Shown: one piece after another, positions 48,352-60,610 of the stretch
How the letters are laid out: every line of letters begins with the position of its first letter
Numbering within the stretch: the first letter of the stretch is position 1
Assembly: GCF_937616625.2 (NCBI RefSeq)
Contig: NC_065571.1
Span: forward strand, 27,602,201-27,666,200
Direction of reading: 5' to 3'
Length of the DNA: 64,000 nt
Source: Mercurialis annua
Lineage: Eukaryota > Streptophyta > Magnoliopsida > Malpighiales > Euphorbiaceae
Notes under the pieces: generated by a model
Seen by the model: the letters and a program-made list of their open reading frames with translations, nothing else
Databases searched by the model: none
Told to the model about the DNA's origin: nothing
Made by a program: the position numbers and the translations under genes

Positions 48352-50110
48352 TACATATTTACTTTGTTCTAACAATTCCGGATGCGATTCATTACGCTAA
48401 GTATGTGATTTTACATCCTTGTTACAAGATCTACGCGATTTCATCAATTTTGTTCTTCGTTGGAGACTTGTGGAACCTTTTGATTTCGGTCCAGCCCTTC
48501 ATACCTTCTATTTAAATATCAATTAACATGTTATTCTTCATTTAGGTAATGGTTTCTCATCCTTATGACTCATGATTTCGTTTTCGGGTTATTTTGCCTA
48601 GGATTGCGTATCTAGGGTTTTATATGGATTGAATTATTGTTATTATTATGTCATGCTTATGATAGTGAGTTGTATGTATACTATGATTATTTTTTCATGT
48701 ATAATCTGATATTACATGTTTTGGAAAGCGTTTGGCATGATTCATCAATGTTAAGGTTTTTCTGGCAAATTTTATGTTCTAATCGATTTGGTGTTTTAAA
48801 TTTATGAAAATGAGATGCTATGCTTAGGTTACTAATATGGATTATATGTTTGATGGATTTAATGTTTAAGATCTGATCTATATGGTTGTATCACACCTTT
48901 GGCATGTTTTCGCATGTTTTACCCGAAATTTCGTTAAATGAAGAATTTATGGTTTTCAAGTGTTGTAATCAATGAAATGTTATAAATTGATGCGCCTACT
49001 TCTCTAAGATGATTTAAATGATGTTTATATGATTTAGAATCAGTGGCTATATGATTTGGGTTGTCGGATGCATGATTTGGCTTGTTTAGCATGTTTAGGC
49101 AATTTCTAGCGAAATTGCGTTATTGATTGTTTAAGGGATGTTGGCATGAGTTTAGATCTGAGTTGGTTTGGTATTTTGAAATTATGTATGATATACTACT
49201 GATCTAAATGAGTTTGAGATTTTGAATCATAAATATTTTGCTACGTGTTGGCTTAGTTTGCAAACTAGCTAGTTTTACGCTAAAATGCTTTGATTTCAGA
49301 TTCGATGCTTTGTAATGACTTTATATCTGAATTACTTTCATATTATTGATTATGGAATGTATATGAACTGATCTAAGGTGTTTAGTTTGGCGATTCATGT
49401 TTGGTCTCGTTTTTGGGCTAAGTGTCATGAATGCTTAATTGGCTTGATTTTGTGAAAAATATGTTAATTGATTTCAAATGTTTTGCTATGGCATGTGTTA
49501 TATAAAATATGATTATTAAGCATGATAGGGCTGTTGTCTATTGGTTTTTGGCTTATTTGGTTGTGTTTATCCTTTGGGGACTTTTATCGAACACTTTATA
49601 ATAATGATGCTATACTTGGATTTTAATGTTTAATTTGAGTTCCCTTAATTTCTAAATTGAGACTTTGGTATATTTAAATGCTTCCAGACTTTAAACGAAT
49701 TGTTTTATTTTGGTTGGATGTTTGGTTTGGGTTAGACTTGAGTCGCCCATTTGTGAGTATAGGCTTGGCAGTTGTGATAACTCGACTAGCTCACCACTTT
49801 GGTTTAAACTTAGTTTTATGATTTTAACTATGTTATTGAAATAATTTTTGGATTATGTTTTCAAAGTGGGAACTCAATTTGACTTAAATATCGTATGACT
49901 TCGGTTATGTTCAGTATATATGATTACTCTACTTTGGTTTATGCTTTGACTATGGATTAAGTAGTGTGTTTGCTTTGTCTTGGCTCGTTGATGTTTGTGC
50001 TAGTCATATGTGTTGTCTAGTACTCATTAGAGTTAGGATATGTTTTAATTCGGATTTATATTGTCTAGACTCGTCGACTGTTCGTGCTTCGGAGACGAAT
50101 CAGGATTAGT

Positions 50111-50143
50111 TGCTTGCCAGGTTATCACGTGGATTAGCAAGCA
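50111..50143 (+). promoter_or_regulatory. Hairpin presenting a G-box in the 5' LTR of C
   Basis: TGCTTGC pairs with GCAAGCA across a loop containing CACGTG (50126-50131). The 3' LTR copy (57740-57772) has one stem change (GCAAGTA). Confidence 0.6.
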
Positions 50144-50332
50144 CTGAGTTTGTACTTACTATTTACCGCTTTATCAATTAAATTGTTATTTTAATATCTA
50201 TATATATATTGTATACGTACAATTGCAAACTGTTTTTTCATTATGGCTCTTAGTTGGAACATGCTACCTAATGGGCATCATTAGGACTGCGTGCGCACCG
50301 GTATTGATCTAGATAAGGTATGTGATATGTGG

Positions 50333-50465
50333 TGGTAACTCGGTGTGAGCATAGCTCTCGGGACCAGTAGAGTAACTCGGTGTAGCTCAGCTCTCGGGAC
50401 TCTGGTTATGGATTAGGAATGGTTGGTGGTAACTCGGTGTAGCTCAGCTCTCGGGACCAGGCCTA
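50333..50465 (+). repeat. Three-copy stem-loop tag array in the 5' LTR of C
   Basis: Three copies start AACTCGGTGT and end CTCTCGGGAC. Flanks pair locally: TGGT/ACCA around copies 1 and 3, CCAG..GAGT with ACTCTGG around copy 2. The 3' LTR has two copies (57964-58035). The array occupies the same LTR position as that of A. Confidence 0.75.
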
Positions 50466-51059
50466 TCGGATTATGGTTATATCTTGTATTGTGGATTAGG
50501 GTTCCATCTATTATACATAATATTTATATTAAATGTTTTAAAAGGGTTTTAAAGATTTTCCACTTGATAAATGTTAGTAGTGGTATGAACTCATCTCATT
50601 ATATCTGACCTCGTTGTTTTCCCAATTTTCCCAGGGTTATGATTTGAGCGAGTCAGCTGCTCTCCGATTCTTTATTTCCTCGGAGGTTTTACTTTAGTTA
50701 ATAAAGCTATTAAACTGATTTTATTCTTAGACCGCAGTAGTAATTAGAAGTCTTCTATGTCTAATACTTGTTATAAACTTATTCAATGGATTATTGCTGT
50801 TTTGGTATTCTTTTATTAACTTGGGTTAATATGAATTTCTGCCACGTTTAAGAATCAGAGTAGGCTGAGCACTTTATAATAAATGTTGTATATTATGAAT
50901 TTCTAGAACTAAGTTGAAGTTTCGTTTTCCCCCGAGCATTGGTTTTCTTGCAGGTTTATGTATTTGTTGGTTACATGTAAGGCTAGGTACGGGTTTTGGT
51001 ACAACCATACCCATACCCTAGTGCCGGTCGCGATTCATGAAAATGGGTCGTGACAAACT

Positions 51060-51071
51060 TGGTATCAGAGC
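51060..51071 (+). other. Primer-binding site of element C (initiator tRNA-Met)
   Basis: TGGTATCAGAGC lies five bases after the GTGACA end, as in B. Confidence 0.92.
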
Positions 51072-52907
51072 TTTGGTTTCAAACCAAGGCCTTATGCATG
51101 TTATTTGTTATGTGTTTTTGGCGTGATAAGTTGATGTTCTGTCTTAAGAACTACTGCGGAATTAGGATTCTTGTCTTGTCTTTTTAAAACGTCATCATTT
51201 GTATTCAAACTTTCAGCCTACATCCTATAGGTGATGTCTGTCAGTCTTTATTTGTATTGATGCTATGATTGATAGTTAATTTCACTTGGATGTTACTTGC
51301 TGTGATTTATTATGTTGAGGTTATTTCACTTGGGTGATTTTATTACTGCTTTCAATTTCTCGGAAAATCTTAGATTTGTAAATTTTTCTAAAACTCATAC
51401 TTGGGTATGATGTTGTTTGATAAATTTTGACTTTATGCCACTAATGAATTAATAACGATAGATTATTTGGTAGTACATTTTGACTTTGGCCGTAATTATT
51501 GGGTGCTATATACGCTAGTACCTATGAGGATACATTTGGGCTTTAGTCTTGTTTTCTAATAAAGAAATTTTGGGTTAAATTTAAAACGTGTTTTATGGTC
51601 ATATATGGTTTGACCACATGTTCTTTAAGGGTTTTCATTAAGAAAAGTGATTTTGCTTAAATTGTGTTTTGACACAGTATCAAAAAAGAAGTTTGAGTAA
51701 ATTCTTTTAAAAGCTTGATTTTTGGTTAAGTTGTAATAAAGATGATTTTTATTCTATTTTGAATTTTGGGATTTACGGAATGGATGTTTGAGATTAAAGA
51801 TTTCTCACTTGAGTTTTAAATTACCGCTTAGCGGTTGGTTTGCGTTGAGCTCTCAATTTTGAAAGGATGAAAATTTTATTAAAATGATTTTTCCGAATGG
51901 AAAATATTTTGAATACGTTTTATAAACGTTTGTTTTGGGGTTCGACTTGGGTCACCCAAATTTAGGAGTTAAGCTTAGTAGTTGTAATTTTCGGCTAGCT
52001 CGATGATTTTAATGATTTGAGATACTTGGGTATCCGTTTTAAAACAATTGGTTATAAGAAGAGATTTTTACAGATAGTGATTTTGTTTTACCGTAGGGCT
52101 CAACTAAAAGTTTGGAAATTTTGTAATTGACTTTAAATTTCAAAATGAATTTTGAAGCGTATTCTTAAAATATGATATTATTGCAAGTTGATTTTAATAC
52201 AAAGGTTCAAGCTTGTTGTAGGATGTCCTGATTTCGTCTATAAAATATGTTGGGATTAATTTTATTTAATGGCATGCTTACGTGGTTTATAGTTGTAAAA
52301 ATCATAATAATTTTTGGTTTAATTGCGTTGAATATCTCGCATGTTTGGTTGGACTAAGTTGATTGTATTCGTTTCTCTTCGTGTGGAGTAGCACGTGAGA
52401 TGATTTATTCACGTGGTCAAGGTTGACTTACCTTGATGTATGATTCGTGGATCAAAATCTTTGGGTTTCGATATCGAGGAAGATGAGGGAAATATTCCCT
52501 TGATTTGGCTGATGATTTCTGATTATCCTAAAACGGATATTGGAAACTCTGAACCGAGAAGATAGACCGGTGTATTAATACACTGGTGTTTCCATCAAGT
52601 CTGAGGATGCGATGCAGGAGTTGGCGGTAAAAGAATTTAGGAACGTATTTTGATGTGCTATTTTCTTTGGTTATGCTCAGTTTGAATTGAGGTTCGTTAG
52701 ATACTTTTTATAGTAGAGTTGTAATGAAGTTATTAGGAGGAGTTGTTGTATAGCATCGAATATTGCTAGGTTGCAAGTAACGAATTTGAGAAATATTTTT
52801 AGGTTATCGAGTGCACATCTCACAGAGTGTAAAGTCTAGCAAATATTTTATTGAGAAGTTGATTTCAAAGGTTGAATTATTAAAATATTTGAAATATTTT
52901 CAACACG

Positions 52908-53110
52908 TAATTGTGCCCAGACATATCATGAACATGCATTTTGAATGTCACGAATAGGATTGCATTGAGCACCGAATATGTTCACTAAGTAAAATATAAA
53001 TTAATAATTGATACATGCATAATAGTACATGCATCACGTGCATATAAATGATTATGGGTTGATGCAACTCTTTAGGGATGAGAGGTGTCATCACCCTGGC
53101 GCACAATTAT
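52908..53110 (+). promoter_or_regulatory. Conserved inverted-repeat-bounded block, element C copy
   Basis: TAATTGTGCCCAG at the left pairs with CTGGCGCACAATTA at the right. GCAACTCTTT and an inner GGGATGA/TCATCACCC hairpin are retained. Confidence 0.75.
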
Positions 53111-55404
53111 GTAAAATCGATTTTATCGATAAAGTGTTTTGAGAAAGATGTTTTGAAACGAACTCACGAGTCACATTATGATATATTTATTTATAAAGTT
53201 GTTGGATTTCAAATGATTTTGAAACTATTACCGAAAGATAGCTAGACAAATACTCTGTGATGATGGTGATGGTTATTGGACGTTTACGTTGTGGGTGATT
53301 GGTCTGTAGAATCAGAATCTTGTGGTTATGAGCAAGAATGATTTTGAGGTTACGCTCGAGATATAGTTGTGCCAAGTGCGGTTTATGGTTAGATTCAGAT
53401 TAGGGAGTGTTCATGATAATTTCCGATTTGTGATTTAAGGATTTATGGATTAAGGATATTGGTTATGCTCATGTGTGTGTATACACTACGTTGTTAAAAG
53501 AAACTTTATCTTTTCAGATTTGAAATTGTCCAAAGTATTTTGGTGTATTGATATAAAGGTATGTTTATAAACAAGAGATTTACATTGCTGATTTTACCTT
53601 TGTGAGGAAAGGGAGAAATTTTGTCAAAATTGATTCTAAAGGGATAATAAATTTTTCGCTTGAGCGATTTCTTCAAATTGTGTTTTTGTTTGAGAGGATT
53701 TAGAAGCGACTTAAAATTTTGGGATGTTTGAAACATCAATGTGTATTTTAAATACGGAGGATTTTGCCACAGTTGGCTTTTAAAGTATAAACCATTTAAA
53801 AAGTGTTTTAACAAGTTTGATTTTAAGAAAACATAAATTTTGACAGTTGAACTGTTTTATAAATTTGCAAATGTATTAAAAGTAAGGAAAAAAAATTTCA
53901 GATTCAAATGTGGTGATTTTGAAAATTTTCAAGGGTTTGCAAAACTAATGGTTTTTCAACCCGGTAAAAGTATTTCGATTTTGAATGAAAAAGGAGGTGT
54001 AAGATGTAGAGTCTTTTAAACAGGGTGGAAAAATTTTGTATACAAAATATTTTGTATTAAAAGATTTTATACCCCCAGGGGTTAGTTTTGAGCATAACTA
54101 ACAATCCGGTCGTAGTAAACTGTTCGTAGTGATCTCTCATTGTATACGAGGTTATAGTCAATTAATTGAATAATTTTGAAAATTTGAGTTTGATTTGGAT
54201 ATATGAGATAGTTGATTTGAGAATCAGGAATCACGGTTAATAGGTTTCGACAACCATGATTGGTTGATCAATTTTGTTAATCGATGGTATTATTGTAATG
54301 TTTGTATATCGTTTTGATCATTGTGAGAGACAATTTTTTTTAAGTTGTGAGATGTAGTCAAGGTTCAGTTTAGTTGGGGCATAATGTTTCTAAATGATTG
54401 GAGGAATCATTGTAATTGAGTTTGTTTATTACCAATCTGGAGATTCAATTATTATGAGTTAAGTTCACGTTTTCTGGGAAAAACGGTATGCATCTTGGTG
54501 TTTTATGATTCACAAGTTAATGGTATTATCAAGTTGGTATTAATCGTTAGGATTGGATGATTATTATAGTGTTTGTTGTGGAACCGAAATATTATCTGAA
54601 GTTTATTGGGTTTCGTTATTGATTATTTTGTTATCGAGATATTATAAGTAGAATTAATTAAGTGTTTTAGAGCGCAAGAATTTATCAGCTTGTGTTTTTC
54701 AGTATTACTATTTTGATGATAGGATTTGGAGTTGTAAGAACTATAGTCGAGCTTAGTGCTTGATCTTGTATTTTATATTGAGGATTTTATAATAGATGAG
54801 TTTCGAGCTGGTTTTGGAAGCCACTCCGGCATAGAGAAATTGTGACTCTCAGTGAATAATTGTTGTTATTTCTCGTTGCGTTGAACGAGTATTAGTCGGA
54901 GTACCAAATTGTTAGATGCAGAATTTGGTGCATATGTGTGTTGTGATCGCTTATATTGCGAATCAGTGTCAATTTTGAGATTCAAGATTCGTTCTTAATT
55001 ATCCTAAGTATATCAGCCGAGTGTTGTGTAATAGAGTTTGTTTTATCTTGGTTGATCTCACCTAGAGCTGCATTATCGTTTATGCTCTAGTTGTAGTTGT
55101 GTCGGTACTTTGGTGACCTTTGAGTGTGTTCGGTTTATGCAACTGGAGGTATTGAGTTGTTTCGAGGGCCAACTTGTTTAGTTTTACTTATGCAAGTGCG
55201 TATATAGTTAAACACGGAATACTGTTATTACAGTTGGATTGGTCCTTGGCTGAGGACTGTTCTTGTAAGACTGAATTCGTTTGCAATTTTGTTGTCCTTG
55301 TTATGTTGGGTATCTTGTTGATACATTTTCATATCAGTTTTGTACATTTTGTTCAGCTAGACGTGTAGTTTTATGATATGTTGTTCGACGGTTGTTTTTG
55401 TTTT

Positions 55405-55439
55405 AAATTCGAGGACAATTTTTTTTTAGTTGCGGAGAA
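55405..55439 (+). other. Degenerate pre-PPT hairpin and polypurine tract of element C
   Basis: AAATTCG, AGGA, CAATTT has lost one base of the right arm compared with A and B. The purine tract before the 3' LTR reads GCGGAGAA, with one C in place of a G. Confidence 0.65.
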
Positions 55440-58400
55440 TGTAATACCCCGCGTTTTCAAACTTGATTTGTCAGTTCGGTTATCTGTTAGAAATTAGTTA
55501 TTTTCTTGAATTCTTTGTTCTTTTGTATTTCAGCATGTTCTTGTTATGTTTCCGACTTGATTCTGGATTGTTATACGTTATAAGTAACACTTATGATACC
55601 TTGATAGTGTCTTTTTGAGTGTCTCATATGTATCCCATGAGCCCTTATGTGTTCAATGTTCATTTAATTTATTTTTGGGTATTAATCAAAACAGTATTCA
55701 CATATTTTCCAAAACTGCCATGTGTTAGTAAAACGTTGATATCTGACAATTGAACGGTCGGATCGGGCTCATCTTTGGATATGTTGTTCCTAAGATGATT
55801 CACTAAAATCAGGTCGGTTGGATTGTTATTTGGAGGTTTCTAACTCTAAAAATAACTATTAAATCGTAAGACTTTAAACAAAGCCCAAGTAAAGCCCGTA
55901 AGAGTCTATAAGTAGACCCATAATTCATGTGAGCAGCCCCATTTCCCTTCCCACAAACCCTAAAACGAATTATTTTATATAAAATACATATTTCCTTCGT
56001 TCTAACAATTCCGGATGCGATTCATTACGCTAAGTATGTGATTTTACATCCTTGTTACAAGATCTACGCGATTTCATCAATTTTGTTCTTCGTTGGAGAC
56101 TTGTGGAACCTTTTGATTTCGGTCCAGCCCTTCATACCTTCTATTTAAATATCAATTAATATGTTATTCTTCATTTAGGTAATGGTTTCTCATCCTTATG
56201 ATTCATGATTTCGTTTTCGGGTTATTTTGCCTAGGATTGCGTATCTAGGGTTTTATATGGATTGAATAATTGTTATTATTATGTCATGCTTATGATAGTG
56301 AGTTGTATGTATACTATGATTATTTTTTCATGTATAATATGATATTACATGTTTTGGAAAGCGTTTGGCATGATTCATCAATGTTAAGGTTTTTCTGGCA
56401 AATTTTATGTTCTAATCGATTTGGTGTTTTAAATTTATGAAAATGAGATGCTATACTTAGGTTACTGATATGGATTATATGTTTGATGGATTTAATGTTT
56501 AAGATCTGATCTATATGGTTGTATCACACCTTTGGCATGTTTTCGCATGTTTTACCCGAAATTGCGTTAAATGATGAATTTATGGTTTTCAAGTGTTGTA
56601 ATCAATTAAATGTTATAAATTGATGCGCCTACTGCTCTAAGATGATTTAAATGATGTTTATATGATTTAGGATCAGTGGCTATATGATTTGGGTTGTCGG
56701 ATGCATGATTTGGCTTGTTTAGCATGTTTAGGCAATTTCTAGCGAAATTGCGTTATCGATTGTTTAAGGGATGTTGGCATGAGTTTAGATCTGAGTTGGT
56801 TTGGTATTTTAAAATTATGTATGATATACTACTGATCTAAATGAGTTTGAGAGTTTGAATCATAAATATTTTGCTACGTGTTGGCTTAGTTTGCAAACTA
56901 GCTAGTTTTACGCTAAAATGCTTTGATTTCCGATTCGATACTTTGTAATGACGTTAGATCTGAATTACTTTCATATTATTGATTATGGAATATGAACTGA
57001 TCTAAGGTTTTTAGTTTGGCGATTCATGTTTGGTCTCGTTTTTGGGCTAAGTGCCATGAATGTTTAATTGGCTTGATTTTGTGAAAAATATGTTAATTGA
57101 TTTCAAATGTTTTGCTATGGCATGTGTTATATAAAATATGATTATTAAGCATGCTAGGGCTGTTGTCTATTGGTTTTTGGCTTATTTGGTTGTGTTTATC
57201 CTTTGGGGACTTTTATCGAACACTTTATAATAATGATGCTATACTTGGATTTTAATGTTTAATTTGAGTTCCCTTGTTTTCTAAATTGAGACTTTGGTAT
57301 ATTTAAATGATTCCAGACTTTAAATGAATTGTTTTATTTTGGTTGGATGTTTGGTTTGGGTTAGACTTGGGTCGCCCATTTGTGAGTATAGGCTTGGCAG
57401 TTGTGATAGCTCGGCTAGCTCACCACTTTGGTTTAAACTTAGTTTTATGATTTTAACTATGTTATTGAAATAATTTCCGGATTATGTTTTCAAAGTGGGA
57501 AATTAATTTGACTTAAATATCGTATGACTTCGGTTATGTTCAGTATGTATGATTACTCTACTTCGGTTTATGCTTTGACTATGGATTAAGTAGTGTATTT
57601 GCTTTGTCTTGGCTCGTTGATGTTTGTGCTAGTCATATGTGTTGTCTAGTACTCTTTAGAGTTAGAACATGTTTTAATTCGGATTTATATTGTTTAGACT
57701 CGTCGACTGTTCGTGCTTCGGAGACGAATCAGGATTAGTTGCTTGCCAGGTTATCACGTGGATTAGCAAGTACTGAGTTTGTACTTACTATTTACCGCTT
57801 TATTAAGTAAATTGTTATTTTAATATCTATATATATATATTGTATACGTACAATTGCGAACTGTTTTTCCTTTATGGCTCTTAGTTGGAACATGCTACCT
57901 AATGGGCATCATTAGGACTGCGTGCGCACCGGTATTGATCTAGATAAGGTATGTGATATGTGATGGTAACTCGGTGTGAGCATAGCTCTCGGGACCAGTA
58001 GAGTAACTCGGTGTAGCTCAGCTCTCGGGACCAGACCTATCGGATTATGGTTATATCTTGTATTGTGGATTAGGGTTCCAACTATTATACATAATGTTTA
58101 TATTAAATGTTTTAAAAGGGTTTTAAAGGTTTTCCACTTGATAAATGTAAATAGTGGTATGAACTCATCTCAGTATATCTGACCCCGTTGTTTTCCCAAT
58201 TTTCCCAGGGTTATGATTTGAGCGAGTCAGCTGCTCTCCGATTCTTTATTTCCTCGGAGGTTTTACTTTAGTTAATAAAGCTATTAAACTGATTTTATTC
58301 TTATACCGCAGTAGTAATTAGAAGTCTTATATGTCTAATACTTGTTATAAACTTATTCAATGGATTATTGCTGTTTTGGTATTCTTTTATTAACTTGGGT

Positions 58401-58629
58401 TAATATGAATTTCTGCCATGTTTAAGACTCAGAGTAGGCTGAGCACTTTATAATAAATGTTGTATATTATGAATTGCTAGAACTAGGTTGAAGTCTTGGT
58501 TTCCCCCGAGCATTGGTTTTCTTGCAGGTTTATGTATTTGTTGGTTACATGTAAGGCTAGCTACGGGTTTTGGTACAACCATACCCATACCCTAGTACTG
58601 GTCGCGATTCATGGAAATGGGTCGTGACA
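55440..58629 (+). repeat. 3' LTR of element C
   Basis: This 3190-bp copy of 47809-51055 differs mainly by loss of one tag copy and scattered substitutions, many of them C/T or G/A. Confidence 0.93.
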
Positions 58630-58634
58630 ATTCA
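58630..58634. repeat. Target-site duplication of element C, right copy
   Basis: ATTCA matches 47804-47808. Confidence 0.93.
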
Positions 58635-60594
58635 AAATTGTGGCCATCATCATCACAAACTTTTCATATCATAAAATTTACTTTCCAGAAACAAATGCTT
58701 AAAACGCATAACGCTCGAAACTCGTAACGCTCGAAACTCCAAGCACGAGGCAAACACTCACGAGTAGAATTATTCCATCGGTACTGAGTAATATAACTTA
58801 AATCACCTTCCTCTAACAAGGATAGATTCTTAAACATGATATACTATTGATCCGAAGAGTCGCTCCTCAAATTCCTTGATACCAAATTTAATCACCTGAA
58901 ATTTCCAGAGTTCAAACTATAGATTCGGCTAAGCCAATTAGAATATCTGAAAATAATCGCAGGGTCTAAACAAAGGTGCGAATCGCACATTGACACCAAC
59001 GTCAAAGTTAAGCTAATGAAAACTAGCAAGGATTACCCTCACGTGTTACTCCACGCAATGAGGCCAACGAGGACAACAACTGATATGACATAACTTAATC
59101 AAACATGAGAGACATAAATGACAACTCGGTAACATAGGTCATGAATTATTATTTTTCATGACCAAAAAGCGCTTAAGCATCTTGCAGTAAAATAATTACT
59201 CATTAGGGTGGTTAAACAATGTAATTCTCAAAGGATTGAACATAGAACAGCTTATGTGATTGCACGAATCCCTACCAACATGGCAACAACTCAAACAGCC
59301 CGGAAATGATTAAACTATTAAATCATATAATAACATGCTCAAAACTTCAAATCAGAATAAAACGAATTGTGATACTGATCAACACGTTTTCATTAAAACC
59401 AATTTCGAAAGAAAAAATTTTCAAATTATATTTCAAGTTCACATCGAGCCCCACGGTTAAAATAAAGTCACAATTTATAAAAGTCTTTTCTTGTTAATCA
59501 ATTGCTTTGAAACAGATACCCACGTATTTCAAACAATAAAATCATCGAGCTAGCCGAGTCATTACAACTACCAAACTCAACTCCTAAATTTGGGTGACCC
59601 ATGTCGAACCCAAAACAACCGTTTATAAAACGTATTCAAAACATTCGTAAATCCGGAAAAATATTTTAATAGAATTTCCATCCTTTCAAAATTGAGAGCT
59701 CAATATAACCCAACCGCTAAACAGTAATTTAAAAACTCAAGTGTGAAATCTTTAATTTCAAGCACCCATTTGTAAATCTCAAAAATTAAATATTTATATA
59801 ATACAACATGGTAACAATAAAAACAACGCTAAATTCTTAACGCGAGGAATCATATTGTAAATAATATCATTTTGAAAATCATCGACTGTCAACACCAAAC
59901 CAAACATAATATTCAAAATACAAGAATTTCTTTGACTGGCAAATTTACCAAAATCAAGGAATTAAAAACCAAACTTTTCTTTTGATTTTATGTCAAAACA
60001 TGAATCGAATAAAAACAATTTTTGTTTGAAAACCTTTAAAACAACATGTGGTCAAACCATGTATGACCACAAAACACGTTTTAATGTTTAACCCAAAAGT
60101 TCTTTACTTAGAAAAACAAGGTCGACGCGTAACGTATCCTCTTATGTGCCAACGTAAATGGAAAACAACAAATACGGCTCAAGCAAAAACATACACTATA
60201 AAATCCAACACCAACAAAAATTCTTAGGGGCATAAAAGGCAAAGTTTATCAAACAACATCATACCCAAGTATGAATTTTAGAAAAATTTACCAGCCTAAG
60301 ATTTTCCGAGAAATCGAAAGCAATTATAATCACCCAAGTGAAATAATCTCAACATGATAAAACACAACAAATAACATCCAAGTGAAATTAATTGGCAATC
60401 ATAGCATCAAAATAAACAAAGACTGACAGACATCACCTATAGGATGTAGGCTGAAAGTTTGAAAAACAAAAGATGACGTTTTAAAAGACAAGACATGAAT
60501 CCTAATTCCGCAGTAGTTCCTATGACACGACATCAACTTATCATGCCAAAACACATAACACATAACATACCTAAGGCCTTGGTTTGAAACCAAA

Positions 60595-60606
60595 GCTCTG
60601 ATACCA
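60595..60606 (-). other. Primer-binding site of element D (initiator tRNA-Met)
   Basis: The plus strand reads GCTCTGATACCA, the reverse complement of TGGTATCAGAGC, next to the LTR end TGTCACGACCC at 60611. Confidence 0.9.
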
Positions 60607-60610
60607 AGTT

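Larger units (their letters stand above)
47809..51055 (+). repeat. 5' LTR of element C
   Basis: It contains a telo-box-like AAACCCTAA (48322-48330), TATATAAAA (48343-48351), a G-box hairpin (50111-50143), a three-copy tag array (50333-50465) and a CTGACC block ending in a TTCCCAG-like acceptor at 50634. The short frame at 50423-50608 is a translation of the tag array, not a gene. Confidence 0.93.
51056..55439 (+). other. Non-coding internal domain of element C
   Basis: The 4.4 kb carry no credible gene. The leader ACTACTGCGGAATTAGGA (about 51150) is shared with B and D. A motif at 51937-52005 resembles the LTR motif at 49729-49796. A near-perfect palindrome lies at 52567-52588 and the conserved block at 52908-53110. 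Other parts, including 53200-55400, are AT-rich and unassigned. Confidence 0.85.
47809..58629 (+). mobile_element. Element C: full-length non-coding LARD-like retrotransposon nested in D
   Basis: The 10.8-kb element begins TGTAATACCCCGCG, ends GTCGTGACA and has the duplication ATTCA. It has 3247- and 3190-bp LTRs, an initiator tRNA-Met PBS and a 4384-bp internal domain with no credible frame. The LTRs differ by roughly 2% over the first 400 bases. It is closely related to B in its LTR ends, leader and internal block. Confidence 0.93.

Noticed and set aside
53187..55368. Frames of 62, 102 and 64 aa in the interior of C
   Set aside because: Short, on mixed strands, without domains; not shared as frames with B. 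Treated as chance.
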